Assembly (NCBI GenBank): GCA_034401795.1 | Contig: CM067370.1 | Span: 58,449,295-58,513,294 of the forward strand | Direction: 5' to 3' | Length of the DNA stretch: 64,000 nt | From: Chaetoderma sp. LZ-2023a | Taxonomy: Eukaryota > Mollusca > Caudofoveata > Chaetodermatida > Chaetodermatidae | Part shown: positions 33,322 to 43,314 of the stretch, in pieces | How positions within the stretch are numbered: position 1 is the first letter of the stretch | How the letters are laid out: the number at the start of each line of letters is the position of its first letter | Translations under genes and position numbers: made by a program | The notes under the pieces: generated by a model | The model's input: the letters and a program-made list of their open reading frames with translations, nothing else | The model's database searches: none | Told to the model about the DNA's origin: nothing

Positions 33322-34593
33322 CTAGTCACACATTCTGCTGCATCCACGATAATAATGGGCACAAACGTCTGCTAAAAAGTTGCTCGAGCGAGTTTGAGTT
33401 CCATGACTCGTACTTGACGGCCATGGTGGGTGGCCTTCTGGTGCTGATATTACGTTATCCATGTTAATAATGTTCTCGGTGCTCAAGTTTGATGAAGCTG
33501 CGGACAAGTTAGCGGATGTACTAGCGATGGTGGTGACGATGATGGGTGAAGTCCTGATGGTAGCTAGTTCCGAAGTTGCTGTCATAACAGTGGTGGTGGC
33601 GGTGGTGGTAGTGGTGATTTCTTGAGGTCGGGTGAATGATGCGGAGATGTTGCGTGATGATGTCACTCCAGTAATTGCGGATTTTTCCCTAATTTTTACA
33701 GCCTGAATAAGTCTACCTACGGATGTTCTAGGTACCACTCGGATCTTGGGTTGGTGGGCTATACAACGTTTCCCTGAGTATGTTCTGTCCGGCCTGATGG
33801 CAGGATCTACTGGAATGATGGTGCTGTGTGTGGATGTTGGAGTGTTGGTATGCGGTGCTGTAGTGGTGATGGTGGCTTCCGTGAGGCTTATCTCCTCGTC
33901 GATAACTAAACTGAGCAGAGATATTGAACTGTCTGAAATGTCCTGTAACACTGGATCATTAATTGTCACAGGGGTTGTTATCACTACCGAAATTGGCTGT
34001 CCGATCATGGATGAGGATGTTGGTGTGGTGATGAGTGTTGCTGGTGTGGTCACTGCGGGTGCTGCCGATGCGGACATTGCAGTTGGTGTCGATGGTGATC
34101 CTGCAGGCACTGCCGGTGCTGTTTTTACGGGTGATGCCAGTGCTGTGGTGATGGTTGCTGGAGTGCTGGAGCCGGCTGGCTGTGTTGCGGATGTGGATGT
34201 GGATGCTACTTGCGGAAAGTCAGGTTGTCGTCTTTTTGTACGATTAGTTTTGGCCATCTTCCTGGTCAGAATTACTACAATTGGAAGTCTATTTTCACAA
34301 CATGGAGCGAGGATATCTATGTCCTCATTTTGCTCACCATGCTTTAATGTCACAACCAATACATGATGCTGAAAAGATAACGTGTGTGTTACACCGTACA
34401 GCGTGGCAGAATATAAGTACTTGCAGTTCGCACAGTATGCTCTCTGAAGTAGATGATCATGATTGATATGAAGTTTCAAGTCCAAATTTCTGGAAAATGC
34501 ACGCTTGCACGGCTGTCGTTCGTATGAAGTTGAAGTACACGGATATTTCTTGCCGATGTTTGTAGGCGCCGATTCATCGGAGGTGTCGGACAA
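33322..34593 (-). CDS. ORF3 of Z4: zinc-finger, Thr/Ser-rich protein (longest open copy)
   Basis: Open for 423 codons. It has no usable ATG: this frame opens at a TTG at 34593, the position matching the Z3 start reads ACG, and one base is deleted just after it, so the copy is probably not translated as is. Finger 1 has Cys19, Cys29, His42 and His47. Finger 2 has Cys54, Cys57, His70 and His76. Residues ~120-250 are Ser/Thr/Pro/Ala-rich, then come the basic block TYSGKRCIAH, a Thr-rich run and SHGTQTRSSNF near the end. There is no signal peptide or membrane helix, so it is not an obvious Env. I do not recognise a family. Fingers, basic block and low-complexity region would suit a DNA/RNA-binding regulator, an inference. 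Confidence 0.7.
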   Translation of the reverse strand: MSDTSDESAPTNIGKKYPCTSTSYERQPCKRAFSRNLDLKLHINHDHLLQRAYCANCKYLYSATLYGVTHTLSFQHHVLVVTLKHGEQNEDIDILAPCCENRLPIVVILTRKMAKTNRTKRRQPDFPQVASTSTSATQPAGSSTPATITTALASPVKTAPAVPAGSPSTPTAMSASAAPAVTTPATLITTPTSSSMIGQPISVVITTPVTINDPVLQDISDSSISLLSLVIDEEISLTEATITTTAPHTNTPTSTHSTIIPVDPAIRPDRTYSGKRCIAHQPKIRVVPRTSVGRLIQAVKIREKSAITGVTSSRNISASFTRPQEITTTTTATTTVMTATSELATIRTSPIIVTTIASTSANLSAASSNLSTENIINMDNVISAPEGHPPWPSSTSHGTQTRSSNFLADVCAHYYRGCSRMCD

Positions 34594-34831
34594 GCAAGGT
34601 CTTCCACAAGCGACGTACTATTCCCGCATGATGGTTATATGTGGAACTGAACGTACCTAACTAAACTTTCATAAATTTCCTAACTCTTCATAATACTTTT
34701 CCTGGCCACTGATAACATGAAATAATAAGAAGAAAACAGCAGAATTTGGTTTGCGACACGAAAATGGCCTAATGCCCGATCTTCCCTAGTGTCGCGTTTG
34801 GAGGGAACATGAAATTTCAGTGCATGCTTTC

Positions 34832-34860
34832 CTCCTTTTATACTTTTTGGTGACGTCACA
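34832..34860 (-). promoter_or_regulatory. Internal promoter cassette upstream of ORF3 (Z4)
   Basis: On the minus strand TGTGACGTCACC is followed by AGTATAAAAGGAGG, the same cassette as 28502-28535. Flanking sequence to 34985 is also shared with Z3, after which (TA)n begins. Confidence 0.6.
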
Positions 34861-34983
34861 GGAGGGCGGATGACCACGCCCGAAAGTTTCCGAGTGAATC
34901 GCTCATTTCATATATGGAATTATTTAAATTTCGTTCTCCTGGAGTCTGATTATATATTCCCTTCGCAAGAAGAAGGTAAATAA

Positions 34984-34985
<2 letters not shown>

Positions 34986-35065
<80 letters not shown>

Positions 35066-35070
35066 ATATA
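34986..35070. repeat. (TA)n with (TG)n
   Basis: About 85 bp of TA repeats with a short TG stretch. It separates Z4 from the left end of Tc1-B. The Z3 counterpart (near 28400) has only a short TA run. Confidence 0.93.
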
Positions 35071-36556
35071 CTGAGCCAAAAAAGTTTAGCAACACTGAGA
35101 ATATTACTGTATAAATGTTATTTAACAAAAACAATAAATTGATTCAAATATATTATTTAATTGATAGGTCATTTTCCAATTTGAACAACAGTCTCTTGTT
35201 ACTGTAATGCTAGCATCGCGCCTTTAACATGGCATCATTCAACGGAAGGGTCCAATTTAAATAATGACACTGAGCTGTCAATACCAGTTGTGACCTCCGC
35301 GCGCATTAACCACCGCCGTACATCACTTTCTCATGCTTCGAATTAAGCACCTGATGTCACGAAGAATAATCGCATCCCATTCCTGGAGCAGTGCAGCTTA
35401 AAGCTCCTGCACATTGTAAAGATTTGGATGGTTCTCACGCACCATACGGCCAAGAATGTCCCACACGTGTTCGATAGGAGGAAGGTCTGGTGATCGCGCT
35501 GGCCAGTCCAACACCGGAACGTTGTTAGCCTCAAGGAAATCACTGGTGACCCTAGCTGAATGAGGACGGGCGTTGTCTTGCTGGAACATAAAGTATGCAT
35601 GATGCTGGCTAAAAGGGACGACAACAGGGGCGACAACTTCTTCACAGTAACGTTGAGCGGTTAAATTTCCGCGAATCACAATAAGATCTGTTTTGCCATT
35701 TTCATGGATTCCAGCCCACACCATGACACTGTCGCCACCGAACTTGTCGTGCTGAATGATGTTGGCTGCATCATACCATTCTCCTAAACGTCGCCAAACC
35801 CATTGCCTACCATCCGCCACATCCACACAAAACCTCGACTCATCACTGAACAAAACGTGGCTCCATTGTTGAGCACGCCATCGCTGATGAGTTCTTGCCC
35901 ATGCAAACCGATTCTCGATGTGACGCTCTGTAAGCGGAACAGCAGCAAGTGGATGGCGGGCATGCAGTCCAGAATCATGGAGTCTGTTTCACACAGTTTG
36001 TGCATGCACTGTAGTGCCGGTAGCGGTGTGCAAATTACGGGACAGCCACGGTGCAGTCTCAAACCTGTGACATCGTGATGATGTCACTAATTAGCGGTCG
36101 TCACGTGGTGTTGTTGCTCTCGGTCTGCCAGATCGTGGTCGGTCATTAACATGTCCAGTTTCCTGCTCACCTTGTCGGAGACGGGAAATGGTTGAGGCAT
36201 GAACATTAAAATGTCGAGCAACAGCGTGAACACTCTGCCCAGCAGCGAGTCTTCCAATTGGGTAGCCCTGGGCGGTGTCCCATGTTCAGTAGGGTACATT
36301 TTTAAGCGTTTTCTGTTAACTTTCGTTATCTGCTGAATTTTTACCATCGCTACCCGCTAATGTGGGCCAGTGCATGAAAAATGCATTTTCACATGCAGTA
36401 AGCGTGCGGCCGATAAATGCAAGAAATGATTTACATTTCTTCATGATCAGCGAGACATTACATTGACGAAACATGCCTGCAGATTTGGTTATAAATGGAT
36501 ACATAGTTTTAATACAACAAACCAAACTTCACTGTTGCTAAACCTTTTTTGCTCAG
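35071..36556 (-). mobile_element. Tc1-B: complete Tc1/mariner element
   Basis: 1486 bp between imperfect ~28-bp inverted repeats (left CTGAGCCAAAAAAGTTTAGC, right, inverted, CTGAGCAAAAAAGGTTTAGC), flanked by TA. It belongs to the same family as Tc1-C and differs from Tc1-A. The right end continues as a perfect palindrome beyond the TA. Confidence 0.88.
35343..36270 (-). pseudogene. Tc1-B transposase, broken
   Basis: Matches the Tc1-C protein from its N-terminus (GRLAAGQSVHAVARHF, with ATG changed to ATT) to the end. Stops interrupt it after TTPRDDR, after HAQTV and after NVQEL (near 35398). The catalytic residues survive: FSDESRF, QQDNARPHSAR and PPIEHVWD, spaced as DD34E. It still has the 22-residue block that Tc1-C lacks (GGDSVMVWAGIHENG). 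Confidence 0.87.
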
Positions 36557-36657
36557 TATATATATATACTGAGCAAAAAAGGTTTAGCAACAGTGAAGTT
36601 TGGTTTGTTGTATTAAAACTATGTATCCATTTATAACCAAATCTGCAGGCATGTTTC
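36466..36657. repeat. 192-bp perfect palindrome at the Tc1-B end
   Basis: The last 91 bp of Tc1-B plus TATAT (36466-36561) are followed by their exact reverse complement (36562-36657). The second arm then breaks off into unrelated sequence, so it is a fragment of a Tc1 end, not a second element. Confidence 0.95.
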
Positions 36658-36659
36658 GT

Positions 36660-36908
36660 TATATCACATATTATGGAAAGCCATCAGGGTCACAATTCGG
36701 TATTTATTATGCATAATAATTCGAATTATTATGTGTAATAATTCGACCAACCAGAAGTTGGAATCACTCTGATTTATTATACATAATAATTTGAATTATT
36801 ATGCATAATATATACATATTATGGAAGGCCATCAGGGTCACAATTCGGTATTTATTATGCATAATAATTCAATTTATTATGTGTAATAAATCAACCAATC
36901 AAAAGCTG
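36660..36908. repeat. MITE-like AT-rich repeat, two units
   Basis: A unit with CATCAGGGTCACAATTCGG and palindromic TTATTATGCATAATAA motifs occurs at about 36666-36755 and again at 36826-36900. A related inverted block lies between them. No coding capacity. Confidence 0.7.
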
Positions 36909-37052
<144 letters not shown>

Positions 37053-37566
37053 CACGTCATGTAGTTGATTATGACGTCATCTGATGAATGGATAATGTGG
37101 AAAGGTCCATTTTAGACACAACCGAGTGAATGCGTATCGCTGAAAGGCCACGGAGAGATGCTCGGCCTACACACACACATCCGTCGTTGTCGTCGTGATT
37201 TATATCCATACTGTGAACAACGAGGTGAGCTGTTGAATATTTTGGAATTAATTTGACTGGGTGCTGCTGCTTATTAAATAGTAAAGCTCTTCAATTCGTA
37301 CAGCTGAAGGACTTTTCAATGTTCCTGTTGGACATAGCTACGCCAGTCATTACGTGTTTTGACTGTGACGTCTCCCTACTGGGGTGGGTGGTGGTGGTGG
37401 TGGCGCGGGTGAGTGGGTGGGACGGGGAACTAATTGATTATAACGGCAAGGCTCTAGAATATCTGACCGCTCTTGCTAAAATATGTGCTCACTTATTACA
37501 AACGATTCGACTGCTTAGGCTACGTTATACAGCTCATAAATTAGTTAATGTACTTACAAAAGATAA

Positions 37567-38852
37567 ACAGAAATTCTGTCTCGCTTTGCAAACATGTTAA
37601 TTTATTCTTTGGATGTTCTATACCATCGAGTGGCGGTTTTACAGTACAGCTCATACATGTAAATAAGCCACTATATTTGCAAAGAAAACCAGAAATTCTA
37701 CCTTGTTTCGAAAACGTTTTAATTTATTTTTTAGGTCTTCTTTACCAAACGGTGTCAGGTTTCACGGAAACTGCGAGATAAAAAAAACCCCTCACTTTAA
37801 CCATTATCTTTCTGCTTTCAAAGGCTAGGCCTAGTTGTTTTACGGTCAGTACAAGAAAGATTTGTGTAGATTATGTAAACCATAATGCTGAAAGTTGTCC
37901 AAATGTGGGCAGCAACGGTTTACAGCAGCAGTTTCCAAAATCAATAGAAGTTATCATAGAGTTATCATGTGTACATAAATGTTTAGAATTTCAGCGATGT
38001 ATGTGTTAGGTTTTAATTAACGCATTTCTGTAATTCTTACCGCCTCTCCATATTACCGTATTTCCCCTATTTATTTATACCGTGGATTTGTAGTTCCGTA
38101 TTTTGCATGCTATTTAAGCAGAATTTCTATTCCAATTAACCAAAAAATAATTTACTGACTTTTGCGGGCTATATACATATCTGATCGTCTGTCTCAGATG
38201 TTAGTCAGTCAGTGAAGATCGAGCGGTCGAGACATCTATCCCATTCTCCCGATAGGAGCGTATGCGTATGAGCGATCTAGCCAATATATATCCTAAATCC
38301 ATGGTTCCAGCTAAAAATAAAGGCGCGCTCTATTTATCTCTCTAGTTAGCTGTTGGAGACCACAATCCTTTGCGCAAAATGGCCGCGCCTATACGCAATT
38401 CTAGACGCAACCCGAATATAAGCGTAGCCGTGAGCAGCCACGCAAAAATAGGACGCAAAGAACTGGAATGTCCCTTCTAAATATAGAAATACTCTGAAAA
38501 TGTGGCGTCCATAACACTGTTCCTTCTATTTTATATATGTCAATGATACATGTACGTTATAGTTGGAGCTGTGCTAATTATTTTGAAAACAATTTGACTG
38601 TAACTTCTGTAAGTGATTAATTGCTGTCTGTAATTTCCTTCAGTCAAACTAACTTCTAAATGCGGCTAGATTTAAAATAACACACACTTTTGATATAAAA
38701 ATAGATTTTCATTCAGAATTAAAATCTGGTTGCCATGACTGACTAACTATTTTTTACATGTATGAGCTGTACTGTAAAACCGTCACTCGATGGTATAGAA
38801 CATCCAAAGAATAAATTAACATGTTTGCAAAGCAAGATAGAATTTCTGTTTC
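37567..38852. repeat. Inverted repeat pair (~97-bp arms) around 1.1 kb
   Basis: 37567-37663 and 38752-38852 are nearly identical in opposite orientation. A diverged direct copy of the left arm follows it at 37675-37760. The enclosed 1.1 kb has no ORF of note. This could be the ends of a non-autonomous DNA transposon or a segmental inverted duplication. No target duplication was identified. Confidence 0.65.
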
Positions 38853-39419
38853 AAGTGAGTTTGTGGAGGAGTGATATATAGTTGATCAATACCAACGAGT
38901 CCCAAACACCCGGGCCCCAATCATGACATGTAACTGTAATGGCTATTTTTGAAAGTTTGCTGGCCTTAGGAAATAACACGGAGGGCGGGTGGTGGAGTGA
39001 CTAGATTATCCCTTTAATGCTAAAGACTACCAAAAATGGCTTCTGCAGTGATCTTGGGAAATGCCCATTTATAGACCAAGAAGACTATTTTTGGAAATTT
39101 ACCACTGGAATGACTAGCTCGATAGCCAAGTCAGTCATTCCAGTGATAAATTTTCAAAAATAATTTTCTCTTGATTTGAAACTGGACCTATTCTCTGAGA
39201 AAGTAGAAATTTTCTTGAACAAATTTGAGGATTAAAGGACGACACAGTGGTCACAAGCGAAAAAGGACTGATTGCAGCTGTAGGATATTTCTACTACTAC
39301 AGCCACAGAATACAGTAACCATTCATAAATACTGCAGCATGATGATCTGATGGTACAATTACAATGCACTGATTGTTACGCCTTCATATGGTGAGGATAC
39401 CACACCATTTATTACGATA
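38853..39419. other. Non-coding interval with a small foldback
   Basis: No gene seen. Bases 39087-39162 form an imperfect hairpin (CCACTGGAATGACT with AGTCATTCCAGTG). The first 19 bases belong to a 23-bp match with 42000-42022. Confidence 0.55.
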
Positions 39420-40789
39420 TATAACCAAATTTGCAGGCATGTTTCGTCAATGTAATGTCTCGCTGATCATGAAGAAATGCAAATCATTTCTTGCAGTTCT
39501 CGGCCGCACGCTTAATGCATGTGAAAATGCATTTTTCATGCACTGGCCCACATTGGCGAGTAGCGAAGGCAAAAATTCACCATATTGCAAAAGCAGATAA
39601 CGAACGTTAACAGAAAACGTATAAAAGTTTACCCTACCAAACATGGGCTGCTGCCCAGCGCCATGAAGCAATGGGAAGACTCGCTTCTGGGCAGAGCATT
39701 CGCACTGTTGCTCGACATTTTGATGTTCATGCCTCAAACATTTCCCGTCTCCGCCAACGTGAGCAGGAAACTGGACATGTTAATGACCGACCGCGATCTG
39801 GCAGACCGAGAGCAACAACACCACGAGAAGACCGCTACTTAGTGACGTCATCACGACGTCACAGGCTTGAATCTGCTCCGTGGCTGTCCCGTAATTTGCA
39901 CACCGCTACCAGCACTATAGTGCATCCACAAACTTTGCAAAACAGACTCCATGATGCTGGACTGCATACCCGTCGTCCACTTGTTGCTGTTCCGCTTACA
40001 GAGCATCACATCGAGAATCGGTTTTCATGGGCAAGAACTCATCAGCGATGGTGTGTTCAACAATGGAGCCACGTTTTGTTCTGTGATGAGTCGACGTTTT
40101 GTGTGGATGTGGCGGATGGTAGGAAACGGGTTTGGCGACGTTTAGGAGAATGGTATGATGCAGCCAACATCATTCAGCACGACAGATTCGGCGGAAATTT
40201 AACGGCTCAACATTACTGTGAAGAAGTTGTTGCCCCTGTTGTCATCCCTTTTATGCAGCATCATGCAGACTTTATGTTCCAGCAAGACAACGCCCGTCCT
40301 CATTCAGCTAGGGTCACCAGTGATTTCCTTGAGGCTAACAATGTTCCGGTGTTGGACTGGCTTGTGCAATCACCGGACCTGTCTCCTATCGAACATGTGT
40401 GGGACATTCTTGACCGTATGGTGCGTGAGAACCATCCACATCTTCACAACGTGCAGGAGCTGGAAGCTGCACTGCTCCAGGAATGGGATGCGATTCCTCT
40501 TCGTGACATCAGTTGCTTAGATTGAAGCATGAGAAAGCGATGTACGGCGGTGGTTAATGCGCACGGAGGTCACAACTGGTATTGATAGCACAGTGTCATT
40601 ATTTAAATTGGACCCTTCCATTGGATGCCGTGTTAAAGGCGCGATGCTAGCACTACAGTAACAAGAGACTGTTGTTCAAATTGGAAAATGACATATCAAT
40701 TAAATAATATATTTGGATCAGTTTATTGTTTTTGTTAAATAACATTTATACAGTAATATTCTCAGTGTTGCTAAACTTGTTTGGTTCAG
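39420..40789 (+). mobile_element. Tc1-C: Tc1/mariner element lacking its left TIR
   Basis: The right end carries the family inverted repeat (ending TTTGGTTCAG, then TA). The left side starts inside the element at ATAACCAAATTTGCAGG, about 80 bp in from the expected end. The missing type of end is present at 36562-36657, 2.8 kb upstream in the same orientation. Confidence 0.82.
39671..40525 (+). pseudogene. Tc1-C transposase, open but internally deleted
   Basis: A single 284-codon frame from ATG at 39671. The N-terminal DNA-binding part (GRLASGQSIRTVARHF, helix-turn-helix) leads to the GRPRATTPRED linker. The catalytic triad is FCDESTF, QQDNARPHSAR and LSPIEHVWD, DD34E. Compared with Tc1-B, 22 residues are missing between HDRFGG and NLTAQHY, in frame, in the core between the first and second Asp. 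The usual length is about 320-340 residues including an upstream segment. The deletion probably destroys the RNase-H-like fold, although all catalytic residues remain. Confidence 0.88.
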
Positions 40790-40820
<31 letters not shown>

Positions 40821-40822
40821 TT
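40790..40822. repeat. (TA)n and T-run
   Basis: A short TA repeat followed by a T run directly after the Tc1-C right end. 40823-41004 holds no gene. Confidence 0.9.
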
Positions 40823-41004
40823 GTTTGGGTAGGGGACGAGGATAATTGTTCAGTATTCTGTAACAATAAGTCTTGTACTCCTGAATTTGCTGTACGCGCC
40901 AGTTGAAAAATTAAGGAGTACCATACTCCCAAGTGAAGAAAGTTAACTGGAGCACTGGTCATCAATGATTGGGCTTCATCCATTGATAAACCGAAACATG
41001 TTTT

Positions 41005-41800
41005 GTTTTCGACATTGAAAGGGCCTTTGATACTGTTCCATATGAACTTTCGAAATCTAAATTGCACAAATATGGTGTGTCAAAAAATATACTAAATTGG
41101 ATTGACTCATTCCTAACAGGTCGCAAAGAGGGCGTAGTAGTCATTGGTACCAAATCAAACGTTGCTGACATTGTGTCTGAGGTACCCCAAGGGGCCATTC
41201 TAGTTCCGTTACTGTTTCAGTTCACATAAATGATATATCCCAGGGCATCTCTTCACAGATCAAGCTATTCCTTGATGATTGTGTATACTACTGGGAAATT
41301 TTTGACCCCAATGGCTGCGAGGCACTGCAACAGGACATACACATGTTAGATAACTGGGCTACCACTTGGGGAATGCGCTTCCAACCAGTAAAATGCAACA
41401 TGATGAGCCTAACCAGAAAAAAAGATTAACAATCAAATTCGACTATATATGTACATGACACCCGGTACCGTATGTTATATATGAAAAAGGTTTTAAAATG
41501 TTCTCTGAAACAGAAATGGTTGAAGACATCTTCAAGACAGAAGGCATGCTGAAACTCACAGATATTGGAACCCAGACACAGAAGTCCATGCATACATAGA
41601 TCAAAGAATAAATTGCACACCCAAAATATCAGAACAGAATTATGTTGAGGGAAAATCACAATCTCTGCAACCAAGCTCTGGAATGAAACTGAACCAGATG
41701 TCCAAACACAAATACTGACCCAGAAATCTTACAGGAAAACTATAAAGCAATACATTATAAGCAAATACTAACACTTACAAACACACATTATAAACTTCAT
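41005..41800 (+). pseudogene. LINE-C: RT fragment plus C-terminal piece
   Basis: Plus-strand segments in changing frames give DIERAFDTVPYE (catalytic Asp block), GRKEGVVV, EVPQGAILVPLLF, then INDI and LFLDDC in place of FADD, to about 41430. From 41480 on, LKLTDIGTQ and ATKLWNE match the C-terminal domain of LINE-A. The stretch between is deleted. Many stops. A dead fragment of the LINE-A type. Confidence 0.72.
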
Positions 41801-42099
41801 ACAACCACCTCCACATACCCTCTTATGACTACCACTACTATCATTATGTACAACTACTGACAGTACCCGCACACCACCATGACATCATCTAATTCCAGTG
41901 ACTGTGATATATCAATCCTATAAAAGTAAGTATATATAAGTATCAGCTTTGTGCGTGCCAGATGCAGAGAATGGCAATGAAATCATGTGACCTTTGATAT
42001 TTCAAGTGAGTTTGTGGAGGAGAGCTCGACAAGAATTTTTGTATGGTCAGTGATCAGTTGAGTGATATTTTCAGGCTCGTTTGTTAGCTTGTTGATGAG
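41801..42099. other. Non-coding interval
   Basis: No gene seen. Contains the 23-bp match at 42000-42022 to 38849-38871. Confidence 0.4.
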
Positions 42100-43060
42100 A
42101 TCTACATCATTTTCCTGGTAGAGTATGGAGATGATTCTTTCCAGATTAACACTCCTCCAGCCTTACATAAGAGATGATGAAGTAAGTTGTGTCTTCTGGA
42201 GCTGCATGACAGAGTGGACATTCCTCCGAGACCAAGTGCTGATTGAAGCGTGCACGGTTTGTCTGCAGTGTGTAGGTGCCTGTTAGTAGTCTTGCTTTGA
42301 TTGCAGCTCTTGTAGCATCTCTGGTAATATTGCCAACAGAGGCCCAGCAGTGATGGAAGGTGTTCACTGCACACGCCGCAATGTTCAAGTACTTGAGGCT
42401 GAATTTATCCACATAGTCAGATTCCCATGAGGACTGTATGTTGCTGTTTATTTGAGTGTCGACCAGAGATTTCCACACTGTCTTGGTAGGCATGTTGCTA
42501 ATCAGCTGGTAGATGCTTGGCAGTTTGTATGTATCTAGTAAAGATTGACATGCCACAAACCAGCTGTTGCTCTTGCTGGAGACCCAAATGCTAGGAACAG
42601 CAGGGTGTAACCATGAGAGTAGGAAAGATCAAGCTTCCTGACCAACATATTGATTTGTATCCTGAAGAGGATGTTTCAATTATCTTGTAGAAGTAGAAGT
42701 AGAGGTGACGCAGGGAACACCCATCTGCACCACAGCACCTCCCAAAGTCAACCGGGGTCCTGAATAATGTCAACCAAACAAATAAACGATTTTAACTAAA
42801 CAAAGTACAAGCACTAATAATACAATACGAAACAGTTTCCTGAGGCAATAACAAGCCAAGTGCTTATGCTTCATAAAAGTGATGATGATGATGATGGACT
42901 TTACTGCAAGTTGTCTGGCAGCTATTTGAAATTTGAGAGTGTTGCTATCTCTGAGGATGTTTCCTAGCAATGTGAGTTTTCTGCAGTCTAGTTCTGCTTG
43001 GACTGGACGAATCCCCAATAAGCAGAGGGATGCTGTAATGGCAGTGCCATGCCGATTCAA
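42100..43060 (-). pseudogene. LINE-D: C-terminal ORF2 fragment split by a SINE-like insertion
   Basis: Same type as LINE-B. The upstream part (43060-42897) reads TAITASLCLLGIRPVQAELD...LTLLGNILRD. After the insertion, 42556-42146 reads NSWFVACQSLL and the zinc-knuckle region, here damaged to CPLCHAAPEDTTYF with the expected His changed to Tyr and the last Cys missing. RT is absent. In LINE-B the two halves are continuous (AVKDKNSKSWF), which places the insertion between AVKS and NSWF. Confidence 0.7.
42592..42896 (+). repeat. SINE-like dispersed repeat, copy 2 (inside LINE-D)
   Basis: Shares AGCAGGGTGTAACCATGAG and the GAACACCCATCT/CACCACAGCA block with 51285-51570, and the terminal hairpin (42841-42873) plus a GAT tail (42881-42896) with copy 1. 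Its position inside a LINE reading frame defines both ends. Confidence 0.65.
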
Positions 43061-43314
43061 ATACCAAAAAAGTGTCGATTCAAATACTATTTTTGTGATC
43101 GATCATTGGTTTTATATACTAACCAATGATCAAATAATGATTGATGATAACAGGTTTTAATTTTTTACCCATTTTGAATGCAGTAATTATAGCATGTTCA
43201 AGGATTATTACCCCTTTCAAATCAAGTCGCAGGTATGACACATTCTTAATAATTTAAGAAATAATCTGTTGGGTATTTTGAAGCTGATTTGAATGGAAAC
43301 CGTTGCTTGCAGCC
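43061..43314. other. Non-coding interval with short palindrome
   Basis: 43098-43133 is a hairpin (GATCATTGGTT...AACCAATGATC). Nothing else recognised. Confidence 0.5.

Noticed and set aside
33746-34366. 206-codon plus-strand ORF
   Set aside because: Antisense to ORF3 of Z4; Val/Gly-rich composition mirrors the Thr/Ser codons. The zinc-finger pattern is on the minus strand.
36660-36908. CRISPR-like array of short repeats
   Set aside because: Only two long diverged units with no regular spacers; the sequence is animal DNA.
37190-37260. First exon with splice donor (ACGAGGTGAGC) of a host gene
   Set aside because: Only a donor-like string; no conserved coding sequence or acceptor could be linked to it.
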